Shown piece by piece: positions 37,309 through 46,507 of a stretch of DNA of 64,000 bases. The DNA lies in contig NZ_LT629762.1 of the NCBI RefSeq assembly GCF_900105155.1, positions 2,170,001 through 2,234,000 of the forward strand, in the 5' to 3' direction. This DNA comes from Pseudomonas prosekii. Lineage in GTDB: Bacteria; Pseudomonadota; Gammaproteobacteria; Pseudomonadales; Pseudomonadaceae. The position numbers were made by a program, and so were the translations under genes. How positions within the stretch are numbered: the first letter of the stretch is position 1; each line of letters starts with the position of its first letter. The notes beneath the pieces are model-generated. The model saw nothing but the letters and a program-made list of their open reading frames with translations, made no database searches and was not told where the DNA came from.

Positions 37309-39111
37309 TCAGGCCATGTCTTGCGCCGGGGCATCCAGGCCCATGGCGTTCAAGCGTGCGTAATAGCCGTTCTGCGCCAGCAGTTCGGCATGCGTGCCGC
37401 GCTCGACGATCTTGCCCTGGTCCATGACCAGAATCAGATCGGCCTTCTCGATGGTCGACAAACGGTGGGCGATTACCAACGTGGTCCGGCCCTTCATGAC
37501 GTGATCCAGCGCCGCCTGAATGTGCCGCTCCGATTCGGTATCCAGCGCCGAAGTCGCCTCGTCAAGAATCAGCAATGGCGCGTTTTTCAGCAGGGCCCGG
37601 GCAATCGCCAGACGCTGGCGCTGACCGCCGGAAAGCAGCACACCGTTTTCGCCGACCTGCGTGTCCAGGCCTTCGGGCAACTGGGCGATGAAGTCCATGG
37701 CGTAAGCGTCTTTCGCCGCTTTCTCAATGTCTTCACGCGGCGCGCCAGCCAAGTCGCCATAAGCAATGTTGTTGGCCACGGTGTCGCTGAACAGCGTGAC
37801 GTGCTGAGTGACCTGGGCGATGTGCTTGCGCAGGTTCAACAGTTTGTACTGCTCCACTTCGACGCCATCGATGAGGATCTCGCCTTTGTCGTGGTGATAG
37901 AAGCGTGGAATCAGGTTGGCCAGCGTCGACTTGCCGCTGCCCGAACGCCCGACCAGCGCGACCATCTGCCCCGGTTCGACCGAGAAACTGATGTCGTTGA
38001 GCACCTGACGATCGGTGTCCGGGTAGGTGAAGCTGAGGTTGCGCACGTCCAGGCGACCGCTGACCGCATCGCGCTCGATGGTGCCGGTATCGACCTCTGG
38101 CGCGACGTCCAGTTGTTCGAAAATGCTTTCCGCGCCGGCCACGCCTTTCTGGATGGTCGAGCTGACTTCGGACAACTGGCGGATCGGCTTGGGCAGCAGG
38201 CCGGCCAAGGTGATGTAGGCAATCATGTCACCCGCCGAAGCGTCGCCGCGCAGGTACAACACGAGGAACATCAGCACCGCCATGGCGCTGTAGATCACCA
38301 GTTGCAGCAGCGGCGTGTAGATCGCGCCGGTGCGGGTCATGCGCAGTTGCTTGTCAGTGTTGCCCTGGCTGGCCTTGAGGAAACGCTTCTGCTCGTAGAC
38401 TTCACCACCGAAGCTGCGCACCACGCGATAGCCCTGAATGGTTTCCGAAGACACGTGCGTCACGTCACCCATGGCGACCTGGATTTTCTTGCTCTGCTTG
38501 CGGAATTTCTTGCTCGCGGTGCTCACCATCACGGCGATCAGCGGCAGGATCGCGATCATGACCAGCGTCAGCTTCCAGTTCATGAACAGCAACGAGGCGA
38601 ACAGGAAAATCACCGTCATGCCTTCGCGAATTACGACCTTGATCGCATCTGTCGCCGCCCCGGTGACCATGGTCACGTTGAAGGTGATACGCGAAATCAG
38701 ATGACCCGAGTTATGCTTGTCGAAATATCGATTGGGCAATACCAGCAGGTTGTTGAACAACTGCACGCGCAGGTCGTGGACCAACCCGAGAGAAACCTTG
38801 GCCAGGAAGTAGTTGCCCAGAAAGGAACCCAGACCTTGCCACGCCGCAATCACAATGATCAGCAGCGGCACCGCTTGCAGCAGTTGCAGGTCACGCAGGT
38901 AAGGAACGCTCGGAAACAGCACCGCTTGCGGATTGGACAGGCCATCGACGAAGTACTTCAGAATGTAGCCGAGCATCGGCTGCGTCGAAGCAAAAATCAG
39001 AAAGCCGACAATGCTGATCAGGAACAGACTGATGTACGGCCGGACATAGCCGAGCAGGCGGAAGTAGATTTTCAAGCTCGATGGGCTTGCGGAGAGACTG
39101 GAGTCGGTCAT
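37309..39111 (-). CDS. msbA: Lipid A export ABC transporter MsbA
   Basis: Flips core-lipid A across the inner membrane. 600 residues: six membrane helices in the first 330, then an ATPase domain with Walker A GRSGSGKST, signature LSGGQRQR, Walker B LLILDEATSALD and the H-loop VIAHRLST. Length and the single fused TM-ATPase layout fit MsbA. It is divergent from the O-antigen ligase gene, with 155 bp between them. The minus-strand CTGTGCTAAAGT at 39152-39141 may hold its -10. Confidence 0.96.
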   Translation of the reverse strand: MTDSSLSASPSSLKIYFRLLGYVRPYISLFLISIVGFLIFASTQPMLGYILKYFVDGLSNPQAVLFPSVPYLRDLQLLQAVPLLIIVIAAWQGLGSFLGNYFLAKVSLGLVHDLRVQLFNNLLVLPNRYFDKHNSGHLISRITFNVTMVTGAATDAIKVVIREGMTVIFLFASLLFMNWKLTLVMIAILPLIAVMVSTASKKFRKQSKKIQVAMGDVTHVSSETIQGYRVVRSFGGEVYEQKRFLKASQGNTDKQLRMTRTGAIYTPLLQLVIYSAMAVLMFLVLYLRGDASAGDMIAYITLAGLLPKPIRQLSEVSSTIQKGVAGAESIFEQLDVAPEVDTGTIERDAVSGRLDVRNLSFTYPDTDRQVLNDISFSVEPGQMVALVGRSGSGKSTLANLIPRFYHHDKGEILIDGVEVEQYKLLNLRKHIAQVTQHVTLFSDTVANNIAYGDLAGAPREDIEKAAKDAYAMDFIAQLPEGLDTQVGENGVLLSGGQRQRLAIARALLKNAPLLILDEATSALDTESERHIQAALDHVMKGRTTLVIAHRLSTIEKADLILVMDQGKIVERGTHAELLAQNGYYARLNAMGLDAPAQDMA

Positions 39112-39266
39112 ATCACGCGATTGTCGATAAAAAGGACGCTGACTTTAGCACAGCTTCTTCGGGGTTCTGGCAAACGCATAAAGGCTGTTATTGTTAGACG
39201 GTTCAAACAGTATCAGATAGCCATCACCAGAACGGCCGATCAACTTCCAGGATTGAATTTCCCAGC

Positions 39267-41129
39267 ATGCAATTCAGCGGTTTAAACAGCTCTTCCAATC
39301 GAATATTCGATTTCATTTGCCTGTGGATGCTTCCAGCAGGTTATTTCTTGCTTCTGTGCTCGCTGTTCTTCCTGCCGGATCGCAGTCTGCTGCACAAGTT
39401 TTACTACGGCTTGTTCAGCATTCCCTCGCTGATAGCACTGTGCCTGCGCCCGCGTGAGCTCAAGCAGTTGCTGCGCGAGCCGATCTTTATCGCGATGCTG
39501 GTGTTCGCCGGGTGGGCCATGTTCAGCCTGCTCTGGGGCCCGGGCGATGAACGATTTGCCGGTAAATTCAAGGCGCCGCTGCACACGCTGATGCTCTTCG
39601 CCGGGTGTTATCTGCTGGTCCGCTATCGCACCGAAATCGTACAACCGTTGCTGTTCGGCGCCGCCATCGTCGGGCTGACCGCATCGATTTATAACCTCTA
39701 CATGTTTGCCCAGATCTACACGCCAGGTGCGCGGCTGATCGGTGGCGGCGCGTTCGACAATCCATTGCTGAGCTCGCATCTGTTCGGGTTTTTCTGTGCG
39801 TACTGGCTCAGTTTGAGCATGACCTGCAAGCGCCCGCAGATACTTTTGCTGAGTATTCCGGCAGTGTTGATCATGCTGACGGCGGTGATCGCGACCGGTT
39901 CGCGGACACCACTGGTGGCGCTGACACTGGCCGCGCTGTGGCTGAGCTTCACTTGCTGGAATCGCCGCTCCGTGGTGCTGCTCGGCGTCCTGCTTGCCAG
40001 TGGTGCGGCAGTGTTGATGTTTTTCTCCGACATGATTTTCGAGCGCGGGTATTCGTACCGTCTGCAGATCTGGCAGATCGTCCTGCAGAAAATTGCTGAA
40101 CACCCATGGATCGGCCATGGCTACGACGCCAGCCTGAGCGTCGATCCGGGCGTGGGCTACTTGCTTTCAGAGCCGCACAGCTTTGCCTTGGGTGTGCTTT
40201 ATTACGTCGGAATTCTCGGTCTTCTCCCGTGGCTGTTCTTCCAGGCCTGCGCCCTGCTGTGCAGCTGGCGCCATCGCGTACAACCGCTGTTCATCATTGC
40301 CTCGACGTGGATGATTTTCGGCATCGGCGCGGGCCTGACTGAGGGCGGTGGGATTATCTCGCGGCCCAAGGAGCACTGGTTCCTGTTGTGGATTCCGCTG
40401 GCGCTGATCGCCGCGCTGAGCATCAACCAGCGCGCGGGCCGCTTGCTCGCGATGTCGATCAAGAAATTCTCGCAGCCGGCCTTCCAGTCGTTATCCGCCA
40501 ACGCGCGGGTGATTGAAGAAGACGGCCTCGGCCCCAAAGTCCTGCGCCTGGAGGATGGCAGTTTCCTCAAGCTGTTCCGCGCTCGCCGCTGGTACACCTC
40601 GGGCAGCTTCAATTCCTACTCCGAACGCTTCGCCGTCAACAGTGAGCGCTTGCGTGAACTGGGTTTCCCGACGCCACAGATCCTCGACCTGTATCGCCTC
40701 GATGACGGCAGCAGCGCCGTACATTACACGCCGCTGCCGGGCAATACGCTGCGTCAGGTGCTGCAAGCAATCACCGCGCCGGACGTGCGCCAGGCATTGG
40801 TGGAACGCTTCGGCAAATTCATGGCGCAGTTGCACGAGCGCGGTGTGTATTTCCGCTCGCTGCATCTGGGCAATGTATTGGTGCTGGAGGACGGTGAATT
40901 CGGCCTGATCGATGTCGCCGACCTGCGTCTCTACCCGTCGGCGCTGAGCCTGTCATTGCGCCAGCGCAACCTGCGCCATATGCAGCGCTACACCGCCGAC
41001 CGACGCTGGTTGTTCGAGGATCATTTCCAGGCGTTGCTGCAAGGTTATGGCGTGACCGCCTCGCAAGCAGCCGTGAACAGACTGCACAAACAAGTGCTGG
41101 CGGACAGCGCCACGGCCCAGGTCAGCTGA
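39267..41129 (+). CDS. waaL: O-antigen ligase WaaL fused to a kinase-like domain
   Basis: 620 residues, about 220 longer than a normal WaaL. Residues 1-395 form the ligase: about 11 hydrophobic segments, the ATGSRTPLVALTLAALW block and a large periplasmic loop containing the RGYSYRLQIW and HPWIGHGYDAS motifs. Residues about 396-620 are a cytoplasmic aminoglycoside-phosphotransferase/Kdo-kinase-like domain: FLKLFRARRW (nucleotide Lys), HERGVYFRSLHLGNVLV (catalytic loop) and LIDVADLRLY (metal loop). The usual catalytic Asp of HxDxxxxN is replaced by Ser. In PAO1 these are, from memory, two genes (PA4998, PA4999). Such fusions are known in databases as a bifunctional family. Confidence 0.9.
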   Translation: MQFSGLNSSSNRIFDFICLWMLPAGYFLLLCSLFFLPDRSLLHKFYYGLFSIPSLIALCLRPRELKQLLREPIFIAMLVFAGWAMFSLLWGPGDERFAGKFKAPLHTLMLFAGCYLLVRYRTEIVQPLLFGAAIVGLTASIYNLYMFAQIYTPGARLIGGGAFDNPLLSSHLFGFFCAYWLSLSMTCKRPQILLLSIPAVLIMLTAVIATGSRTPLVALTLAALWLSFTCWNRRSVVLLGVLLASGAAVLMFFSDMIFERGYSYRLQIWQIVLQKIAEHPWIGHGYDASLSVDPGVGYLLSEPHSFALGVLYYVGILGLLPWLFFQACALLCSWRHRVQPLFIIASTWMIFGIGAGLTEGGGIISRPKEHWFLLWIPLALIAALSINQRAGRLLAMSIKKFSQPAFQSLSANARVIEEDGLGPKVLRLEDGSFLKLFRARRWYTSGSFNSYSERFAVNSERLRELGFPTPQILDLYRLDDGSSAVHYTPLPGNTLRQVLQAITAPDVRQALVERFGKFMAQLHERGVYFRSLHLGNVLVLEDGEFGLIDVADLRLYPSALSLSLRQRNLRHMQRYTADRRWLFEDHFQALLQGYGVTASQAAVNRLHKQVLADSATAQVS

Positions 41130-41132
41130 TCG

Positions 41133-41156
41133 GTGGAGCGCGCCAACGCGCTCCAC
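41133..41156 (+). terminator. GC-rich hairpin after waaL
   Basis: GTGGAGCGCG and CGCGCTCCAC form a perfect 10-bp stem with a CCAA loop 3 bp after the stop codon. Only a weak T/C tract follows, so termination may be partial. The next gene converges. Confidence 0.6.
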
Positions 41157-41201
41157 TTCCTACCGCTTCATTCGACACCGCTGCCCTGATCGCAGCGGTG
41201 C

Positions 41202-42086
41202 TCAGTCTTTTTCCAGCGGCGAAAAATACAGACGTCCCAAGCCGCGCCAGGTTTTCTTGTTCCACGACTTGAACGGGATCTGCGCCAGCAGTTCGCGCGC
41301 CAGTTTGCGGTCGCGACTGGCGGCTTTGAGGAACATCGAACTGAGGAACTTGCAGCGTACGTGCTCATACAACGGGTGATCGCTGAACAGCGCGTACGTG
41401 CGCAGAATGTTATCGATCATGAAGCGGTGATTCTTGTAGGAGTTGGTGGCGTGCTTGCGATAGCGCGCCATCAACACGTTCAGGCCATCGATGAAATAAC
41501 CGGCGTGAGTCACCTTCAGCTCGATCAGCAAATCTTCCAGGCGAATATTCGGATCGAAGCCGCCGACCTTGTCCAGCGCCTCACGGCGAATCATCAGGGT
41601 CGGGGCCGGCGGATACGGTTTGCGTTCAAGGAACATGTCCTCGAAGTCCAGGCGCCGGAATGGCACGTCGCGGCGCTGACGCTTCTCCGGGTAGAGATTG
41701 CCGTCGGCGTCGATCAGCTCGATGTTGCCGGCGCAAATCCCCACTTCCGGCTTGCCGTCCATGTACGCGACCTGCGTGGCAATACGCTCCGGCATCATGA
41801 TGTCATCGGAGCCGAACGGCACGATCAGGCTGCCCGTTGAGCGCGCAATCGCGCCGTTGAGCGTGTTGGTCAGGCCCTGATTTTCCTGCACCCGAAAATC
41901 GAAACCGTGCTGCGCCTGCAACGCTTTGATGCGCTCGACGCTGCCATCCCTGGAGCCGTCATCGACCACCAGCAACTCGATGTTCGAGTAGGTCTGGTTG
42001 ACCACGCTGAGGATGCTTTCCTCGATATAGCGTTCGTGGTTATACGACGCGATGATGACCGTGACGATAGGTTGCGCGTCGCTCAT
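41202..42086 (-). CDS. wapR: Family 2 glycosyltransferase, WapR-like
   Basis: 294-residue GT-A enzyme. The nucleotide-sugar site is VTVIIASYNHERYIEESI with VVDDGS, and the metal-binding block is GSDDIMM. This is the PA5000 (wapR) position; WapR is an alpha-1,3-rhamnosyltransferase that adds the core rhamnose to which O-antigen is attached, which suits the neighbouring ligase. The symbol is by synteny and size. Start overlaps the upstream gene by ATGA. Confidence 0.8.
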   Translation of the reverse strand: MSDAQPIVTVIIASYNHERYIEESILSVVNQTYSNIELLVVDDGSRDGSVERIKALQAQHGFDFRVQENQGLTNTLNGAIARSTGSLIVPFGSDDIMMPERIATQVAYMDGKPEVGICAGNIELIDADGNLYPEKRQRRDVPFRRLDFEDMFLERKPYPPAPTLMIRREALDKVGGFDPNIRLEDLLIELKVTHAGYFIDGLNVLMARYRKHATNSYKNHRFMIDNILRTYALFSDHPLYEHVRCKFLSSMFLKAASRDRKLARELLAQIPFKSWNKKTWRGLGRLYFSPLEKD

Positions 42087-43237
42087 TTGTGTTCCTTGCG
42101 GGCCTGTTCCAGGCCGGATTCAATCAGGTTCAGGTATTCCTGGCGGAACACCTCGATGTCGTGTTCGGTTTGCAGATAACGGAACGCCTGCTCGCCTTTG
42201 GCCTTGAGCTCGTCGTCGGGCAGCGCGAGGTAGGTATCCAGCGCGGCAATCAGGCTCGGCACGTCTTTGGGCGTAATCGCCAGGCCACCGGCGCCTTCGA
42301 TCAGCGGCAGCATGGCCGGCACGTTCGAAGCAATCACCGGCAAGTGCCCGCTCATGCCTTCAAGCAGCGCCAGGCCCAGGCCTTCGGCCAGCGACGGCAT
42401 GGTCCAGACATCGAAGGCGCGAATGTACTGCAAGGCGATTTCCTTGAAACCGAGCAAATGCGCGCGGCCGCTGAGGCCCAGGCGCTCGATCTCGGCGGCG
42501 AGTTTCGCTTCTTCGCGGCCGGCGCCGATGATCGCCAATTGGGTATTCGGGTATTTGTCCTTGAGCGCGGCAAACGCCTGCAACAAGTAAGTGTGGCCCT
42601 TGATCGGCACCAGCCGCCCCAGCGCGCCAATCAGGCGCACCGACGGATCAATACCCAACAATTCACGGGCGCGCTCGCGGCTGTGCTGCAAGCCTTCAGC
42701 CTGTTCGATGTCGATGGCATTAGTGATCGCGTAGGTGTTCTGGTCGGTAAAACCGCACTTGCAGTCCAGCAGGTATTGTTTGACCGCCGGCGAGACCCCG
42801 ACAAAACGCCAGTGCCGATCAATCAGGCGCTGGGTCTGGCGGCGCCGGTAAAAGCGGTCGTACTCGCCAAAACCATGAGAGATGCCGATGCACAGCGGCA
42901 CCTTCAGCCAGCGGTTGAGCGTCAGCATCATGTTCACTGGTTTGAAGCGATTGCAGATCACCACGTCAAACTGCTCGGCGCGGCAGAACTTGTACAGCTG
43001 CCACATCGCGCGCAGACGCATGCCCTTCAGGGACTTGTCGGAAAACTCGAAATACACCGAACGGTCGGCACGGCTCACCGCCTCGCCAGGCCCAGGTTTG
43101 CCGCGCAGGAACGCCGCGGTCACCTCATAACGATCGCTCGGCAAGGCCTTGACGATCTGCTCTGCCAAGTCGGCAAAGTCATGGGATTTGACGTTGTAGT
43201 CAGGCTGCAATTGCAGAACCTTGGACCGTTGACTCAT
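42083..43237 (-). CDS. ssg: Family 4 glycosyltransferase, Ssg-like
   Basis: 384-residue GT-B enzyme of the GT4 group: N-terminal VLQLQPDYNVKSHDF, C-terminal GALGRLVPIKGH and the donor-binding EGLGLALLEGMSGHLPVIAS. It sits at the position of ssg (PA5001), needed for complete LPS/O-antigen and phage sensitivity in Pseudomonas. The start at 43237 has GGGGAGAG just upstream and overlaps the preceding stop by ATGA; the 39 codons further upstream are rejected. Confidence 0.8.
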   Translation of the reverse strand: MSQRSKVLQLQPDYNVKSHDFADLAEQIVKALPSDRYEVTAAFLRGKPGPGEAVSRADRSVYFEFSDKSLKGMRLRAMWQLYKFCRAEQFDVVICNRFKPVNMMLTLNRWLKVPLCIGISHGFGEYDRFYRRRQTQRLIDRHWRFVGVSPAVKQYLLDCKCGFTDQNTYAITNAIDIEQAEGLQHSRERARELLGIDPSVRLIGALGRLVPIKGHTYLLQAFAALKDKYPNTQLAIIGAGREEAKLAAEIERLGLSGRAHLLGFKEIALQYIRAFDVWTMPSLAEGLGLALLEGMSGHLPVIASNVPAMLPLIEGAGGLAITPKDVPSLIAALDTYLALPDDELKAKGEQAFRYLQTEHDIEVFRQEYLNLIESGLEQARKEHK

Positions 43238-44118
43238 AACTCTCCCCGGTGGAAACCGTTCGCATCGATGACCCAGGCTGGTTCGGCGGCGATGCGCCTG
43301 ACTTCGGCCGGATCGGGTGACGGCAGCCGTGGCCACTCGTTGCGTTTCCAGCAAACAAAGTGGAAGTACGGAAACCGGCGATCGCCATCGCGATCATTGT
43401 TCAGACAACCATCGCGCCAATACCAGCGACGCGGAAAATCCTGTGTGCCGTCATGCCATTTGATGCAGCCACCCGGCGTACTGAACGCCTCGATGAACTC
43501 ACTGCGACGACGCCACGGGTTGAATTTGCCGACCAGCTTGAACAGCGGCTCGGGAAAATTCTTGCGCCAGAGAAAGATGCGACTGAAAGCGCCCTCGTCC
43601 AACGCGTGATGCTCTTGATCGGTGAAACGCTGCTGCCAATCCTTGATCTGCATGAACAACTCACGCTTGCGCGCGGTGTTGCGTATCAGACAGAAATGCC
43701 CTGCAACCCGCCGTTCGTGGGTGGAAAACAGGTCATACCCGGCCAGACGCTGCGGGGTGAAATAACGGCGCAGGTCACCATACACCAGATCAATATCGCC
43801 AAACGCCCAGAAATCATAGCCTTGCAGCCGATCAACATGGATATGCCCAAGCGCCGGTTTGATGTCGCACAACTTGTACGCGGCATCCGGGGCAAAATCG
43901 ATATTCAGGCGCCGTGACACCAATGCGCAGTAATCGCTGAAAGTCACGGCCTCAATGCTGACATTGGGCGGCAGATTTTCCGGAACACCGCAGTCACTGA
44001 ACAACAACCAATCGATATCCGGATTACGCCTGCAGCTCTCCAGAAAGAACGGCATCCAGAATGGCCATTGGCCGAAATACGGAATCAGAAAAAGAATACG
44101 CGGGCATGGGTCAATCAC
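43234..44118 (-). CDS. DUF6625-type glycosyltransferase-like protein
   Basis: 294 residues. Starts PRILFLIPYFGQWPFWMPFFLESC, a signature of the DUF6625 family, with a DxD motif in FWAFGDIDLVYGDL (about residue 110), typical of GT-A glycosyltransferases. His-, Trp- and Arg-rich segments follow. It is the upstream member of the coupled trio with the Ssg-like and WapR-like genes, so it probably adds an outer-core sugar. I do not recall this gene in the PAO1 block, so it may be specific to this lineage. Confidence 0.75.
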   Translation of the reverse strand: MIDPCPRILFLIPYFGQWPFWMPFFLESCRRNPDIDWLLFSDCGVPENLPPNVSIEAVTFSDYCALVSRRLNIDFAPDAAYKLCDIKPALGHIHVDRLQGYDFWAFGDIDLVYGDLRRYFTPQRLAGYDLFSTHERRVAGHFCLIRNTARKRELFMQIKDWQQRFTDQEHHALDEGAFSRIFLWRKNFPEPLFKLVGKFNPWRRRSEFIEAFSTPGGCIKWHDGTQDFPRRWYWRDGCLNNDRDGDRRFPYFHFVCWKRNEWPRLPSPDPAEVRRIAAEPAWVIDANGFHRGEL

Positions 44119-44171
44119 AGAACAATCACTGCAGCGGCTGAATTTGCCGCCATGCTAAGCCGCGAATTGCT

Positions 44172-45614
44172 TCATTTCTGCTGTGCAGATGTTTCGTTTT
44201 GCTTCAGAGCCCAAAACAATTCATGGCGTCTGACCGCTTTGCGGAAGAATTCGTTCTCGCCGTACACCGACGACGCACGACCGGCTAGCAAACGCTGAAT
44301 GATTCGGCGCAGCCGTCGCTTGAACGGCGGCGGTGGTTGCAAGTCGTGCATCATGCCGAGCGCCATGGCTTTGTCGCGCTGCTGCTCGATGGACAGCGGC
44401 AGGCAGCACGGTTGCATCGCCAGCGTCGCATCGAACGCCGGAGGCAACGCGATGCCACTACCTGCATCGCCCATCGGCCAGCGATCGTTGTCATGCAAAT
44501 GGTTGGCGTAACCGAGCAGGGTTGGCTGCCAGTCCAGGCCTTGCAACGCTTCCAGCACCGCTTCCTGCGCGCAGATGTGGTCCGGGTGCGGATCGAGCGT
44601 CGGGTGCGGCAATACGATTACATCGGGACGTGCGCGCAGCAGCACTTCGCGCAGATCGGCCAGCAGATTGTTCCAGGTCGGCGCACCGTCGGCGTCGCCG
44701 GGCAAGGGAAACGGGTTCATCTGGCGAAACAGCCGCGTGTCGCCCAGCTCCGCTTCGCGCGAGCCCATCGGTTGCGACGGCGCCGCTTTCATCGCCGCCA
44801 GTTGCAGGCAGAAATAACCCAATTGCACACAATGCTCTTGCGGCACGCCGGCCCAACGCGGCACGGCAATGCTGTCCCAGGCGCGCAAACGGCCCTTGAG
44901 CCGCGCCGCTTCGACCTTGTTCAGGCCCATCTGCTGATAGTGTTCGGCTTCGATTTCGCCGGCGGTCAGGGTGACGATCCAGGCTTCACTGGCCTGACTG
45001 TACAAACCGTAGGCCGCCAGTTCCGCATCGTCGGCGTGAGGCGCGATGACCATGACGCGCTCGCGGCGGTAATCCGCTTGCTCGAAGGCCCACAGCACCG
45101 GTTCGCCGAACACCTTGCAGAAGCGCCCGCGCAACCGTAATTGGCCTTGGGACAAGACGTGCGACTGGCCGCTGAGGTTCAGATAACGCAAGCCGTTGAC
45201 GCCGCGTTCGAAGGTCTGTCGATCCGGATTACTGCCGCCGACCAGCTCAACCACCGGGTCGAAGAACCGCCCCAGCCAGGTGCTTTTTATCCGCAACGCC
45301 AACACCAGCGTCGCGTCATCGACCAGCATCACGCCTTCGTCGAGGCGCAAATGTTCGCCGCTCAGATGCACCTTGGGCCGCTGGGTGTACGGCGGAAAGC
45401 TGTACTGATAATCATCGGTCGGCGCATAGAACAGATGGTCGGCGAACCACGCTTCGTGCGCGATCCAGCCGAGGATCGCCAACACCAATGGCAGCCACCA
45501 GGCCACCAGCAGGCCAATCACAACCAGCAACACCAGCGCGATCAGCAGGCCGACGCGCTTGTTGCGACGATGACGCTTGAGCAGTTGCTGTTTGCGGCTC
45601 ATGGGCGGGCTCAT
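44172..45614 (-). CDS. dnpA: Membrane-bound PIG-L deacetylase, DnpA-like
   Basis: 480 residues. A basic N-terminus (KRHRRNKR) and one long hydrophobic segment (about 23-50) anchor it in the inner membrane. The C-terminal half carries the PIG-L zinc motif MVIAPHADDAELAAYG and the second His block LPHPTLDPHPDH. This family removes N-acetyl groups from sugars. In P. aeruginosa DnpA (PA5002) is linked to fluoroquinolone persistence and predicted to act on the LPS core. The start at 45614 overlaps the mig-14 stop by ATGA; an alternative lies 12 bp downstream. Confidence 0.85.
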   Translation of the reverse strand: MSPPMSRKQQLLKRHRRNKRVGLLIALVLLVVIGLLVAWWLPLVLAILGWIAHEAWFADHLFYAPTDDYQYSFPPYTQRPKVHLSGEHLRLDEGVMLVDDATLVLALRIKSTWLGRFFDPVVELVGGSNPDRQTFERGVNGLRYLNLSGQSHVLSQGQLRLRGRFCKVFGEPVLWAFEQADYRRERVMVIAPHADDAELAAYGLYSQASEAWIVTLTAGEIEAEHYQQMGLNKVEAARLKGRLRAWDSIAVPRWAGVPQEHCVQLGYFCLQLAAMKAAPSQPMGSREAELGDTRLFRQMNPFPLPGDADGAPTWNNLLADLREVLLRARPDVIVLPHPTLDPHPDHICAQEAVLEALQGLDWQPTLLGYANHLHDNDRWPMGDAGSGIALPPAFDATLAMQPCCLPLSIEQQRDKAMALGMMHDLQPPPPFKRRLRRIIQRLLAGRASSVYGENEFFRKAVRRHELFWALKQNETSAQQK

Positions 45615-46507
45615 ACGGTGAAGACCGGCACAGGATTGCACCAGCGGTCCTTGTATTCACGGTCGGCGCGGCCGAAGGAAAACCGCAGCGGTTTATCCAG
45701 CGCTCGCGCATGTTCCCAGGCGCTTTGCGTATTGATGAAACTCAACACGCTGCCGGGGCTGAATTCGCGGGTTTCAGGGTCGACGCCGCCATTGATGTAT
45801 TCGACGCTGATCCACTCTGGCGCCTCGACGCGGTAGACCAGTTGAATGGCAATCGGCGCATCGTTGAGGAAAATCACCGAGCCGATCAGCAGTTCGCGCA
45901 GCAGTTCGATGACCTCGCCCATGCGCGCCGCGCCGGTCGCCGGGAAACCCCAGCGACGCTGAAACAGATCGCAATAGATCGCTGCCAATTCGGCGCTGGA
46001 AAACTCGCTGACCGGCCGCACCACACCGCCCGCCTCTTCCAGCAAACGCAGTTCGCGGCGCTGGTTGTAGCGAAACTTTTTCGACAGTTCTTCGGGGGTG
46101 CGGGCCATGGCCAGTTGTTCGGTCTGCAACTTGATGCCAGTGAAGCGGCCTTCATTCAGCGCCGACAGATAACGCCCGCGATGGCGCAAAGGTGCATGGG
46201 CATCGGCGGCGGCCGGCAGGATCAACTCGGCGTTGCCGAGGTCGAACAGGCCTTTTTTGCCGCGGCGTTTGAGCACGTCCTTGGACAGTGCGAGGTCGCG
46301 ACCCCAGGTCGGGATCGCGGCTTTGACTTCACCGTTTTGCTCCCAGGCCAGGTAGCGCACCGGGATGTCCGCGAGGGCGGCCAAGCGCTCGACGACGAGC
46401 GGATGGGTGGCGACGCTGCCGCCAAATCGCTGCCAGGCAGCCGCATAAGTCGGGGCGTCGACCGACGCCCAGCCACGCTCGCGCCAGCCTTGAAATCGGT
46501 TGAGCAT
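45611..46507 (-). CDS. mig-14: Mig-14 family protein
   Basis: 298 residues with a FemAB/GNAT-like acyltransferase fold (FRYNQRRELRLLEEAGG, then YINGGVDPETREFSPGSVLSF in two pieces, FSFGRADREYKDRWC at the end). In Salmonella and P. aeruginosa (PA5003) Mig-14 promotes resistance to antimicrobial peptides and survival in hosts. Chemical activity is not established. It joins the wapH-like gene by TGATG and the dnpA-like gene by ATGA. Confidence 0.88.
   Translation of the reverse strand: MLNRFQGWRERGWASVDAPTYAAAWQRFGGSVATHPLVVERLAALADIPVRYLAWEQNGEVKAAIPTWGRDLALSKDVLKRRGKKGLFDLGNAELILPAAADAHAPLRHRGRYLSALNEGRFTGIKLQTEQLAMARTPEELSKKFRYNQRRELRLLEEAGGVVRPVSEFSSAELAAIYCDLFQRRWGFPATGAARMGEVIELLRELLIGSVIFLNDAPIAIQLVYRVEAPEWISVEYINGGVDPETREFSPGSVLSFINTQSAWEHARALDKPLRFSFGRADREYKDRWCNPVPVFTV

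Noticed and set aside
37321..39285. 654-codon plus-strand frame opposite msbA
   Set aside because: Antisense shadow of msbA; rich in His, Gln and Arg and with no ribosome-binding site of note.
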